A DNA stretch of 64,000 nt, taken from positions 1 to 64,000 of the forward strand of contig PLLF01000065.1 of assembly GCA_003140855.1 (NCBI GenBank), in the 5' to 3' direction. Of this stretch, positions 10,181 to 22,022 are shown piece after piece. Position numbers and translations under genes: made by a program. Source of the DNA: Vulcanimicrobiota bacterium (GTDB lineage Bacteria > Vulcanimicrobiota > Vulcanimicrobiia > Vulcanimicrobiales > Vulcanimicrobiaceae). The notes beneath the pieces are model-generated. The model saw only the letters and a program-made list of their open reading frames with translations, searched no databases and was not told the DNA's origin. Position 1 is the first letter of the stretch. Every line of letters starts with the position of its first letter.

Positions 10181-11368
10181 CTAGACGCTAATAGCTTCGC
10201 GCAGCGGCACGTACTCGTCGTCGGACGGGATCGTGCCGCGCAGCGCGATCTGCGCGATGAGCGCCGCGATGCGGCGCGAACTGCGTTTGGGAGCGATCAG
10301 CTCCTGGTTGCGCTGCATCGCTTCGAGGCGGCGCGGGTTGCGCACCAGTCCGTCAACGGCCCGCACGATCTCGGCGATGCTGTTGATGGCGACGACGCCG
10401 ATTCCGTTATTGCGCACGAAGTCCACGTTGCCGCGCTCTTGCCCGGGAATGTAGTCATAAACCACGACCGGCAGCTGCGCGGCGTTGGCTTCGGCCAGCG
10501 TTCCGGGGCCGGCCTTCGTTACCAGCAGATCCGCGGCGCGCATCAATTCGGGAATTTTGTCGGTGAATCCCAAGACGGTCATCGGCGTCGGAAGCGTGCG
10601 CGCGAACTCTTCGATTTTCGCGCGCATCGTTTCGTTGCGGCCGCACACGACCACCAAGTGCATCGGGAGCCGCGCTTTAGCCAAGCGCAAAGTAGCGTGC
10701 AGCAGTTTGCCGCCGCCTTCCCCGCCTGCCATCAATAACGTCACGAATGTATTTTGCGGCAAACCCAGTTGCGCGCGCAGCTCGTTCTTGCCGCCGGTAA
10801 CGTCGTCGAAGTTGGGATGAATCGGCTGGCCGAGCATTCGTAAATGGTTTATGGGAACGCCGCGCGAGAGCGCGCGTTCGTACACTTCGCGTGCGGGCAC
10901 GACCACTGCATCCGCTTCCGGCGTGAGCCACGACTCGTGCACCTTCCCGAGATCGGTAATCACCGTTACGATGGGAATGTGTTGCATCGCAGCGTCGGCG
11001 CGCGCGCGCAGAGCCGCATGGTTGAGCAGCGGATGGATCGAGACGATCACGTCGGGTTTATAATCCAGAAACAGATCGCGTAAGCGCTCGCGATAGAGCG
11101 GTTCGCAGAAACGAACCAGCGCCTTGTAGCGGCGCCGTCCGTTGGTCGCATAGTACAGCGCGCCGTACACCGGCGGTGCGTATCGAAGCGCTGCCGAGTA
11201 GCCCCAACCCAGCTGCGTGAGCGGAAAAGCGCAGTGCGCGGCCACATCCTCGATGCGTTGCTCGAACTCCGGATTGCGGATTTCGTCCAAGGCGACCGCA
11301 ATCGCGTTGGCGGCGCTGCGATGGCCGCCACCGGTATCGGAGATCAGAAAGAGGGCGCGTTTCTTCAA
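10181..11368 (-). CDS. MGDG synthase/UgtP-like glycolipid glycosyltransferase
   Basis: SDTGGGHRSAANAI N-terminus, GGEGGGKL, KAGPGTLAEA donor-binding motif. Confidence 0.88.
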   Translation of the reverse strand: MKKRALFLISDTGGGHRSAANAIAVALDEIRNPEFEQRIEDVAAHCAFPLTQLGWGYSAALRYAPPVYGALYYATNGRRRYKALVRFCEPLYRERLRDLFLDYKPDVIVSIHPLLNHAALRARADAAMQHIPIVTVITDLGKVHESWLTPEADAVVVPAREVYERALSRGVPINHLRMLGQPIHPNFDDVTGGKNELRAQLGLPQNTFVTLLMAGGEGGGKLLHATLRLAKARLPMHLVVVCGRNETMRAKIEEFARTLPTPMTVLGFTDKIPELMRAADLLVTKAGPGTLAEANAAQLPVVVYDYIPGQERGNVDFVRNNGIGVVAINSIAEIVRAVDGLVRNPRRLEAMQRNQELIAPKRSSRRIAALIAQIALRGTIPSDDEYVPLREAISV

Positions 11369-11868
11369 GCTTTGACTCCTGGGGGCGCCGTGCGGCGCCG
11401 TCTGGTTGGAGAGAGTGCGGCCAGAAGCGCCCGCGCAGGGGCGTCATAAAAGCGAAAAATGTCGCCGAACTCAGTTGCTGGATTTCGGTGATGCCCGTTG
11501 TGGTCCTCGGGCAGCACGATTCCGAGCGTGCCGAAGGCTGCCCGCAGTGCGGGTGGAGAGCGCCACCCCAGGTCGCCCGAGTGCCGCCACCACACGTGCA
11601 GCTGCCCGACCGCCAGGCCCGCCAGGGCGCCCGCCCAAGAGACGCGCCAAAGCAATGCTGCGACCGCCAGGTAAGGCAGCGCGCCCAGCAATCCGTCGAG
11701 CAGTACGGCCGGATCGCGCGACATCACGGCGTGGTCCCAGTACGAGCGCCGGCGGTCGTGATGCGTGCGCAGATGCAGAGTGAACCATAGGTGCTGCGGC
11801 ACATGATAGAAGAACGTCGATCCAAAATCGCCGGCTACGAGGACCACAAACGCTGCCAGGAATGCCAT
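11365..11868 (-). CDS. fatty acid hydroxylase/sterol desaturase-like membrane protein
   Basis: Histidine clusters HLRTHHDRR and HNGHH with TM segments. Confidence 0.6.
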   Translation of the reverse strand: MAFLAAFVVLVAGDFGSTFFYHVPQHLWFTLHLRTHHDRRRSYWDHAVMSRDPAVLLDGLLGALPYLAVAALLWRVSWAGALAGLAVGQLHVWWRHSGDLGWRSPPALRAAFGTLGIVLPEDHNGHHRNPATEFGDIFRFYDAPARALLAALSPTRRRRTAPPGVKA

Positions 11869-12545
11869 TGACGTGCCGCCTTCGCGCTGCCGCGGGAGTT
11901 TGCTTGGCGATCTGCGCGTGCGCCGGGCCTGCTCCCGAGACGACGCCGAACACCAAGGTGTTCATACCCACCGTCGTGGACGCCGCGATGTCGTGGCATC
12001 TGCCGACATATGCAAACGTTCTCCACGGCATGCGCCTCCTGCAAGACGGACCGCCCACGCGCAGCGCGACGCTCGCTATCGCGCGCACGATACTGTACAC
12101 GAATTCAAAGCTGGCGCCCGTTGACGCGCTCGAGCTGGCCGACGCTACCGAGCGCGCCGCACGCGCGCAGGATCTGCCGCCCGAATTCCTAGCCGCGACG
12201 CTGCTGCAAGAGTCTGCTTTCGATCCGCGTGCGCTCTCGGCCGCGGGCGCGATCGGCATCGCGCAATTTATGCCTGAAACGGCCGCGGATGCGGGAATCG
12301 ATCCGTTCGATCCGTTCGAGTCGATCCGCGGCGCGGCATCGCTGCTCGGCTCGTACGTGCGAGCCTATGATACGACGTATCCAAATCCGATCACCGCCGC
12401 ACTGGCGGCCTACAATGCCGGGCCAGGCGCCGTGGCTGCCTACCATGGCATTCCGCCGTATGCCGAGACGCATGCATATATCAACGACGTGATCGACCGC
12501 TGGGCAAAGATTACAGGTTATGAAAAGCCAATAGAACGGCAATGA
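11862..12545 (+). CDS. lytic transglycosylase (SLT domain)
   Basis: LLQESAFDPRALSAAGAIGIAQFMPETA and AYNAGPGAV motifs. Confidence 0.9.
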   Translation: MPLTCRLRAAAGVCLAICACAGPAPETTPNTKVFIPTVVDAAMSWHLPTYANVLHGMRLLQDGPPTRSATLAIARTILYTNSKLAPVDALELADATERAARAQDLPPEFLAATLLQESAFDPRALSAAGAIGIAQFMPETAADAGIDPFDPFESIRGAASLLGSYVRAYDTTYPNPITAALAAYNAGPGAVAAYHGIPPYAETHAYINDVIDRWAKITGYEKPIERQ

Positions 12546-13018
12546 AACGTTCTATTGCGGCGGTTCTTTTCGCTTCGTTGGCGTTGGCGGGCTGCGGCAG
12601 TGCGACTGACGGTCTCGATTTTAAGGCTCCTGCCGGCTGGACAGCGCTGCCTGCGTTCATCGGTTTCGGACATTTACAGATATGGACCAAAAAGGCTTCC
12701 GATAATAAACAAGACGAGATGCTCATGCTCGTGCGCGGCCAATCGACGACGACGCTGGACTTAAAGACGCTGCCTCAGACGGGCATGGGAGCGCTCAAAG
12801 CGCAAAGGCAATCGACGATCAAGATTTGCGGGAACCGTAGTGCGCAATACCTCAGCGCAGTTGGTTCAGGCCATAGCGGGAAGCCGCAGGCGTTGGAAAT
12901 GGTCTCGACGCCGGTGGGCGGTCAGATCTTCCTCGCGATGTATATTCGTCCGCAGTCGGATCCCGCCGACCCGCAAGCTGAGGCTGCTATTCGATCGCTT
13001 TGCGCCGCTAAGACCTAA
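12542..13018 (+). CDS. hypothetical lipoprotein
   Basis: MKRSIAAVLFASLALAGCGS lipobox; overlaps the upstream stop (ATGA). Confidence 0.65.
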   Translation: MKRSIAAVLFASLALAGCGSATDGLDFKAPAGWTALPAFIGFGHLQIWTKKASDNKQDEMLMLVRGQSTTTLDLKTLPQTGMGALKAQRQSTIKICGNRSAQYLSAVGSGHSGKPQALEMVSTPVGGQIFLAMYIRPQSDPADPQAEAAIRSLCAAKT

Positions 13019-13782
13019 CCTTCAAAACAGTCTTGCAAGAAGGCTTGCACGAGATTCCACGAGTCCGCCACCGCAGTGGCAACCGCTTCGTCTGAGAATC
13101 GTTCTTGCCGGGCGACCGCGCGCGGCGTGCCTTGCCGGAAGAACGCATGGCCGACACCGGGATAGACCTCGAGCTTGTATTTGATTCCGTGCGCATCCAG
13201 CTCTTTGCGGATGCGCTCGATGTCCTCGGGCGGAATGCCGCGATCTTCCGCGCCGAAGCACAACAGCAGGGGTGCGCGAATCTTGTCGACTTCTTGCAGA
13301 GCTCCGGGCTCGCCGCTGCCGAACGGCTTCACGATCGATCCACCGTAGAAACAGATCGCGCCGCGCACGTCCGGAAGCGTCGTGCTCAAGAACGCGACCG
13401 CGCCGCCCATGCAAAATCCCCAGGTCGCGATCTTGCCGTCGCGCACGAAGTCTTGATCCTTCAGCCATGCGATCGCGGCGCCCAGGTCGGCATATAACGT
13501 CGCACGTGTAACGCTATTGCGCGCTTCGAGCGCTTTTTGCATGGATGATTCGTCGTACGCGAGATCGAGATTCGGATGGGTTCGATGGTAATAGTTGATG
13601 GCGAGGGCGGCATAGCCGGCGGCCGCCAGCATATCGGTTATGCGCCGCATCTCGGCGTTCACACCGAACACTTCTTGCAGCACGATGACGGCAGGGTGAG
13701 GTCCGGAACCGGACGGAGGGCGCGCAAGATAGGAATCCATCTGCGAGCCGTCGACAGAAATATTCACAGCCTGACTTATCAT
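13015..13782 (-). CDS. dienelactone hydrolase family protein
   Basis: VIVLQEVFGVN, GFCMGGAVAF nucleophile elbow, GVGHAF. Confidence 0.9.
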   Translation of the reverse strand: MISQAVNISVDGSQMDSYLARPPSGSGPHPAVIVLQEVFGVNAEMRRITDMLAAAGYAALAINYYHRTHPNLDLAYDESSMQKALEARNSVTRATLYADLGAAIAWLKDQDFVRDGKIATWGFCMGGAVAFLSTTLPDVRGAICFYGGSIVKPFGSGEPGALQEVDKIRAPLLLCFGAEDRGIPPEDIERIRKELDAHGIKYKLEVYPGVGHAFFRQGTPRAVARQERFSDEAVATAVADSWNLVQAFLQDCFEG

Positions 13783-13813
13783 CGCTCTCCTCTTCCCCGG
13801 GAGGCTCCCACTT

Positions 13814-14815
13814 ATGCGCGCGGTTACTACGGCTCCTATGGACCGCCTTCAGATCGTCACGGTGCCGCAGCCCCTGCGTCTTCCAAGTTTTGCCGAGGAC
13901 GTCGCTGCCGGGTTTGCCGCGCGCCCGAAAAAGCTGAACTCAAAGTACTTCTACGATGCGGTCGGGTCGGCGCTTTTCGACGCGATCACGCTACTGCCCG
14001 AGTACTATCTGACGCGCGCGGAAACCGCCATCTTACGCGAATGGGGTTGGGAAATCGTACGGGCGCTCGGCAACCCGGTCGAGTTCGTCGAGCTCGGCAG
14101 CGGCAGTGCGGCCAAGACGCGCATTTTGATCGAAGAGGCGCTGCGCGTGCAGCGCACGCTGCGCTACTCGCCGATCGACATTTCTGCCGAAGCGCTCCGC
14201 GCGTCTGCAGGCTCTCTCGTTGAAAGTTACCCTGCGCTGCGCGTGTGCGGTTATGTCGCCGATTATTTTTCGATCCTCGATACGCCGCATCTGCGGCGAA
14301 CCGAAAAAGTACTCTTTATGTTCATGGGTTCGAACATCGGCAATTACGAGCCACCCGAAGCTGTTGCATTGCTGCGCCGGGTCGCCGCGCTGCTGAAACC
14401 GGGCGACGGCTTGCTGCTCGGCGCGGATTTAAAAAAAGATAGACGCGAGCTGATGCTTGCCTACGACGACGCAGCCGGCGTCACCGCGGCGTTCAACAAG
14501 AACGTGCTGGTGCGGGTCGATCGCGAGCTGCAGGCTGACTTCGACGCCAAGCAATTCGAACACGTCGTCGAGTACGATGAAAAAACCGGCGGACTACATT
14601 CATACTTGGTCGCGCTAAGCGAACAGACCGTTACGATTGGAGCTCTTGGAACTACCGTGCATTTTAACGATGGCGAACGCATCCACACCGAGTCGGCGTA
14701 CAAGTACTCACCCGAGGATATCGCGGAGATGGCGCGAGCTGCCGGATTGAGCGTTTCGCGCGCATGGTTCGACGGCGACCGGCGCTTCAGCGTCAATCTG
14801 CTGGTGCGCGCGTGA
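13814..14815 (+). CDS. egtD: L-histidine N-alpha-methyltransferase
   Basis: LNSKYFYDAVGSALFDAITLLPEYYLTRAE, ELGSGSAAKT, FMGSNIGN motifs. Confidence 0.92.
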   Translation: MRAVTTAPMDRLQIVTVPQPLRLPSFAEDVAAGFAARPKKLNSKYFYDAVGSALFDAITLLPEYYLTRAETAILREWGWEIVRALGNPVEFVELGSGSAAKTRILIEEALRVQRTLRYSPIDISAEALRASAGSLVESYPALRVCGYVADYFSILDTPHLRRTEKVLFMFMGSNIGNYEPPEAVALLRRVAALLKPGDGLLLGADLKKDRRELMLAYDDAAGVTAAFNKNVLVRVDRELQADFDAKQFEHVVEYDEKTGGLHSYLVALSEQTVTIGALGTTVHFNDGERIHTESAYKYSPEDIAEMARAAGLSVSRAWFDGDRRFSVNLLVRA

Positions 14816-16887
14816 TCGCGCGCGCCGTTGCTTTCTGCGCGGCGGTGGCGTTCGCCGCCGCCATCCCGGGCGCCGCACTCGCCGCGCCCCGGCCCGTCGT
14901 GCCTGAAGATCTTTTTAAGTTTACGTTCATCACCGGCCCGCAGATCTCGCCCGACGGTACGCGCGTCGTCTTCGTCGTGACGCGCCTCAATGGTCCCAAA
15001 GAAACCTACGACAGCAATCTTTATCTCATTCCGGTCTCGGGTGGCGAGCCGAAACGGCTGGCGAACACGGGGCGCGACGGCGGTCCGGTCTGGTCTCCCG
15101 ACAGCCGGACGATCGTCTTCACGCGGGCTCCCGCCAAGAAGGGCACGCGTCCGCAGCTCTACGCGTACGACGTTGTGAGCGGCCGGCTGCGCCAGCTGAC
15201 GCATCTGAAAGCGGGCGCGAGCGGAGCCGCGTTTTCGCACGACGGGAAACGCATCGCCTTCCGGGTTGTTTCAATCGATCCGGCGCCCGCGGCGCGCATC
15301 GATTTCGCCGCCGCCGGCTTTAGACCGAAGAAAGATCAGACCAAGAGCGACGTGCGCGTGATCACGCAGATGCACTTCGAGGGCAACGGCGCGGGTTACA
15401 CCTACGACCGGCACCCGCACATTTGGGTGATGAACGCGGACGGCAGCGGCGCGCGCGCGCTGACGAGCGGAGTTTGGTCCGAAGGCAATCCGCGCTGGTC
15501 GCCCGACGATAAAGCGATTGCGTTCGACTCCTTGCGTTACCATTCGCCCAGCTTGGGCCCCAATGACATCTATACGATTCCGGCCGCGGGCGGAGCGATG
15601 CGCAAACTGATTTCAAACCAGCCTTCGAACGGTTTATTGGATTACGATCGCGGCCGCGAACTCTGGTTCTTCAGCGGCGGCGTGCGCGACCCGGCGGAAT
15701 TCCCCGCGCTCGTGCGCTCGCTTCCGGACGGCTCGCACCGCAAGACCGTGGTGCCCCTAAACACGATCGACTTCGGCGACAGCGTTCTCGCCGACATGGG
15801 CGAGCCGGGCGGATTGTGCGGGCCATATTTCGCTCCGCACGAGAGCTTCGTGTTGACGAACGTGGAAGAACCCGGTTACAGCGCGCTGGTGAAACTGGAT
15901 CCGCGCACGGGCAGCGTGCAACAGCTGACGACCTCGGGCGAAGCTACGGATTGTTCGATGGACGAAAGCGGGCATTACGCGGCTTACACGCTTTCGGATT
16001 TCACGCACCCGCGTGAAGTGTACCTGATCGATCTCACGACGGGTCAAAGCAAACGCCTCACGAGCATGAACGATGCGTTTCTCGGGCAGCTCCAACTTTC
16101 GACCCCGCAACCGTTTTCGATCGTCGACGACGCCGGTTTTACCGTGCGCGCGTGGTTTATGCCGGCCATCGGTTTGAAACCCGGAGAAAAGCGCCCGACC
16201 ATTCTGGATATTCACGGCGGTCCGGAAACGCAGTTCGGCGAGACGTTTTTTCACGAACTGCAAGTTTGGGCGGGTCTCGGATACAACGTCGTGTTTAGCG
16301 ATCCGCGGGGCAGCGTCGGCTTCGGCTACCCTTTTGAAGAGGCGCTGGCCAAGCACTGGGGCGCCGCGATGTGCGACGACGTCCAGCGCGTGATGGACGC
16401 GGCAATCAAACGGCCGGAGGTCGATCCCAACCGGCTCGGCGTCGCGGGCGGAAGTTACGGCGGCTACGCTACGCTGTGGGTCGTCGGCCACACGCGGCGC
16501 TATAAAGCGGCGATCGCGGAGCGCGTCGTCAGCAATTTGGCAACCGAGCAGCTCGCGGCGGATCTCGCTTCGGATAATGCGCTCGGCGGGCGCTACTCTT
16601 GGGGTCTGCCGTGGCAGGCGGGCAATTTGTATCTGCAGCAGTCGCCGATCTCGTCGGTCGCGAACGCGGTCACGCCGCTGCTGATTCTCCATTCAGAGGA
16701 AGATACGCGCACGCCGATCGATCAGACGCTGCAATGGTTCAACGCGGCGAAAATCCTAGGCCGCCCGATTGAGTACGTCGCCGTGCCCGGTGAGAACCAC
16801 GATCTCTCGCGCACGGGTTCGCCCATCCACCGGGTAGAGCGGCTGCACATTCTCGCGCAATGGTTCGCGCGCTACTTAAAACCCTAG
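14812..16887 (+). CDS. S9 family peptidase (prolyl oligopeptidase/acylaminoacyl-peptidase type)
   Basis: TolB-like propeller plus C-terminal GGSYGGYATLW nucleophile, HSEEDTRTP, GENHDLS; GTG 14812 overlaps the egtD stop. Confidence 0.92.
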   Translation: MIARAVAFCAAVAFAAAIPGAALAAPRPVVPEDLFKFTFITGPQISPDGTRVVFVVTRLNGPKETYDSNLYLIPVSGGEPKRLANTGRDGGPVWSPDSRTIVFTRAPAKKGTRPQLYAYDVVSGRLRQLTHLKAGASGAAFSHDGKRIAFRVVSIDPAPAARIDFAAAGFRPKKDQTKSDVRVITQMHFEGNGAGYTYDRHPHIWVMNADGSGARALTSGVWSEGNPRWSPDDKAIAFDSLRYHSPSLGPNDIYTIPAAGGAMRKLISNQPSNGLLDYDRGRELWFFSGGVRDPAEFPALVRSLPDGSHRKTVVPLNTIDFGDSVLADMGEPGGLCGPYFAPHESFVLTNVEEPGYSALVKLDPRTGSVQQLTTSGEATDCSMDESGHYAAYTLSDFTHPREVYLIDLTTGQSKRLTSMNDAFLGQLQLSTPQPFSIVDDAGFTVRAWFMPAIGLKPGEKRPTILDIHGGPETQFGETFFHELQVWAGLGYNVVFSDPRGSVGFGYPFEEALAKHWGAAMCDDVQRVMDAAIKRPEVDPNRLGVAGGSYGGYATLWVVGHTRRYKAAIAERVVSNLATEQLAADLASDNALGGRYSWGLPWQAGNLYLQQSPISSVANAVTPLLILHSEEDTRTPIDQTLQWFNAAKILGRPIEYVAVPGENHDLSRTGSPIHRVERLHILAQWFARYLKP

Positions 16888-17507
16888 CCGCTAACGCGGC
16901 GCGTCGCGAGACGTTCCATGGCTCGGAACGCGGCATCGGCTGCAATCGCCAGGAGCGCGGCGGGAATGCTGCCCGCCAAGGTTTGTTCGACGTAACGGCG
17001 CTGCAGTCCGAAGAAGATCTCGCTTCCCAGACCGCCGGCGCCGACGTAGCCGCCCAACATCGCGATCGCAATCAACGCAACGGTGGCCAATCGCAAGCCG
17101 CCGAGCATGACCGGCGAGGCGAGCGGCAACTCCACGCGCCAAAATTGCTGCCACGCCGACATGCCGATTCCGCGCGCGGCGTCGAGCTGCGCCGCCGGCA
17201 CGGCGCGCAGTGCCGCGGCGATGTTGCGCACGAGAATGAACTGGGCGTACGCAGCGAGCACGATGATTACGGGGAGCGCGCCCAATCCGAAATACTTTAC
17301 GAGCAGCGCGAGCAGCGCGAGCGACGGAATCGCGTAGATCGCGCCGAGCACCCCGAAGAGCGGGGCCGCGGCCCGCTGCACGCGCGCCGCAAAAATTCCC
17401 AGCGGCAGCGCGATTGCGAGCGCAATGCCTAGCGCCGTGAAAACGAGCGCCACATGCTGCAGCGTTAAGCCTGCAATCTGCCCGGCGTGCGAGAAAAGGT
17501 AGCTCAT
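16884..17507 (-). CDS. OpuCB-type ABC transporter permease
   Basis: Betaine/choline-type permease motifs (GVLGAIYAIPSLALLALL, ARGIGMSAWQQFWRVELPLA). Confidence 0.88.
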   Translation of the reverse strand: MSYLFSHAGQIAGLTLQHVALVFTALGIALAIALPLGIFAARVQRAAAPLFGVLGAIYAIPSLALLALLVKYFGLGALPVIIVLAAYAQFILVRNIAAALRAVPAAQLDAARGIGMSAWQQFWRVELPLASPVMLGGLRLATVALIAIAMLGGYVGAGGLGSEIFFGLQRRYVEQTLAGSIPAALLAIAADAAFRAMERLATRRVSG

Positions 17508-18288
17508 TCGCGCGCCAGCTCCGCGCGCAAGGCCTCGTAACGGCGCAGATCGGCATTCATCGCGAACAGCTGCGCTACGTACGGGCTCGCGGGCGCGCGC
17601 AGCACCTCTTCGGGCGTTGCGTACTGCACGAGTTTGCCTTCGCGCATGACCGCGATGCGATCGGCCAGGCGCAGCGCTTCCTCAACGTCGTGCGTCACGA
17701 ACAAGATCGTCGTCTGCAGCGTGCGCACGATCCGCAGCATTTCGTCTTGCAGAGATCTGCGCGCGATCGCGTCGACGGCGCCGAAGGGTTCGTCCATCAG
17801 CAGAACTTGCGGTTCGGCGGCGATCGCGCGGGCGACGCCTACGCGCTGCTGCTCGCCGCCGGAAAGCTCCCGGGGGGCGCGATTGCGGTAACGCTGCGGA
17901 TCGAGTCCGACGAGTTCGAGTAATTCGTCCACGCGCCGCGCTATGCGTTCGCGGTCCCAATGCAAAAGCTCCGGAACGATCGCAATGTTTTGCGCAACGG
18001 TCATGTGTGCGAAGAGTCCGACTGCTTGAATAACGTACCCGATGCTGCGGCGCAGCGCAGTCGGTTCGAAGGAGGCGACGTCGCGATCGCCGAGCGTTAC
18101 GGTACCGGCCGTTGGAATGACCAGCCGGTTGACGGTGCGCAGCAGCGTGCTTTTTCCGCAGCCCGACGGGCCCAGCAGTACTGTAAAACTTCCGGCGGGC
18201 ACCTGGAACGAAACGCCGTCAACAGCATTCCGGTCGGCTTGGGGATACCGTGCGGTGACCGAGTCAAAGCCAACGCTTACGCTAATAG
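17504..18288 (-). CDS. OpuCA-type ABC transporter ATP-binding protein
   Basis: Walker A GPSGCGKST, LSGGEQQRVGVARAIA, Walker B VLLMDEPFGA; frame stays open to the upstream stop, true start unclear. Confidence 0.88.
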
Positions 18289-19151
18289 ATGAACTCCGCA
18301 GCGACTTCGCCCGGGTCGCGTTTGTTCAGATCTACTTCGACGTTGAGCCTGCGCAGCGCCGTGTCGGTGAGTACTCCGGAAACGCGATTGAGCGTCGCGA
18401 CGATCGGGCGGCGGCCGACGAAGAGTGAATCCAATCGTACGACCGGGACGATGTTGTACGGCGGCCAAAACCGGCGATCGTCCTCCAGTACGACGAAATT
18501 GTTCGCGGCAATCAGCGCATCCGTCGTGAAAGCTGTTGCCACGTCGGCATCGCCGCGTTTGAGCGCTTCGTATTGCAGGCCTATCTCGAACGTGCGCACG
18601 CTCTTGAACTTGAATCCACCGTAGAATTTCTGCAGGCCCGGCAGCGCGTCGGCGCGCGCCACGAATTCCGGTACGGCAGCCAGCCTGAGTTGCGGGGCCG
18701 CTTGCGCGCACTGCGAGAGCGTGCGGACGTTATATTTTTGCGCGACGGCGCGCGTTACGACCAAGCCTTGTGAATCGCTCCCAGGCGACGGGTTGAGGAT
18801 CGTCAGCCCAAACCGTTTCTCGTATTCACGCTTGACGGTTGCGAATAATTTCTTGGGATCGCGCATCGGCGGCATGTGCAGCACGTCGATCAACGCCGTT
18901 CCCGTATATTCCGGATACAATTGAATGTCGCCGCGCTGTATTGCGGCCATCGCAATCTGCGTGCTTCCTAAGTTCATGTGGCGGTCGATCCTAATCCCTC
19001 GCGTCTCCAGCGCGGCCGCGTAAACTTCGGCAACCGTAATGTTCTCGCTGAAATTCTTGGAACCGATCCGGAGCGCGCTAGTACGGCCGCATTGCGGCAG
19101 AACGAGTGCGGAACCGAAAAGCGCCATCGCGCGCGCGCGGGTCAGCTTCAT
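18282..19151 (-). CDS. glycine betaine/choline-type ABC substrate-binding protein (OsmF/OpuCC-like)
   Basis: IGSKNFSENITVAEVYAAALE and YPEYTGTAL motifs. Confidence 0.9.
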   Translation of the reverse strand: MKLTRARAMALFGSALVLPQCGRTSALRIGSKNFSENITVAEVYAAALETRGIRIDRHMNLGSTQIAMAAIQRGDIQLYPEYTGTALIDVLHMPPMRDPKKLFATVKREYEKRFGLTILNPSPGSDSQGLVVTRAVAQKYNVRTLSQCAQAAPQLRLAAVPEFVARADALPGLQKFYGGFKFKSVRTFEIGLQYEALKRGDADVATAFTTDALIAANNFVVLEDDRRFWPPYNIVPVVRLDSLFVGRRPIVATLNRVSGVLTDTALRRLNVEVDLNKRDPGEVAAEFIY

Positions 19152-19748
19152 GTCTTTACCTCCAGGCGGCGTTGCGTGAAAGCCAGTCCGAATTCGGCCG
19201 CCAGCGCGATCGCGGCGATCGTTCCCACGCCCAGCAGAAGCAGCTGCGGCTGATTGGCTTGCAAGCCCGTCGTTATATATTCACCGAGGCCGCCTGCACC
19301 GATGAACGCCGCCAGCACGGCGCTTGCGATCACTTCGGTCGTTGCCGTGCGCACGCCGGCGAACAGAACAGGAAACGCGAGCGGCCACTCTACGCGGCGC
19401 AAGATCTGCCCATCGGTCATTCCCAGGCCGCGCGCTGCATCGATCGCGGCGGCCGGCACGCTGCGAAAACCGAGATCGGTATTGATCGCGACCGGCGGGA
19501 TCACCAAGAGCGCGAGCGCGGCGAGCGCAGGCGCGAAACCGACTCCGAATAACGGAAGCATGAACGTAAGCACCGCCAAGCTTGGAACGACTCGCCCCAC
19601 GTTAGCGGCGATCAATACCGGCGCGCGCGCGCGCGGCACGTGCGATGCAAGCACGCCCAGCGGGATGCCTACGGTGCTGCCGGCTGCGAGCGCGGCAGCC
19701 GCCAGCTCGAGATAGGTTTGCACGTGCTGCCACAGATCGCCCCAGTTC

Positions 19749-19750
<2 letters not shown>
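19148..19750 (-). CDS. OpuC-type ABC transporter permease
   Basis: GIPLGVLASH, VVPSLAVLTFMLPLFGVGF, GAGGLGEYITTGL; overlaps the SBP gene. Confidence 0.88.
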
Positions 19751-21905
<2,155 letters not shown>

Positions 21906-22022
21906 GGTCGAAGGGCGCCCCATCGTTTAATCGTTTCTTAATCGAACATTATGGAATCGTTTAGGCGATGAAAAGCTGCGACGGTAATCGTCGCGGCCAT
22001 TCTTCCATAAATAGGAGGACAC

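Noticed and set aside
15757-16692. 311-aa minus-strand ORF opposite the S9 peptidase
   Set aside because: Shadow ORF with Arg-rich composition and no motifs.
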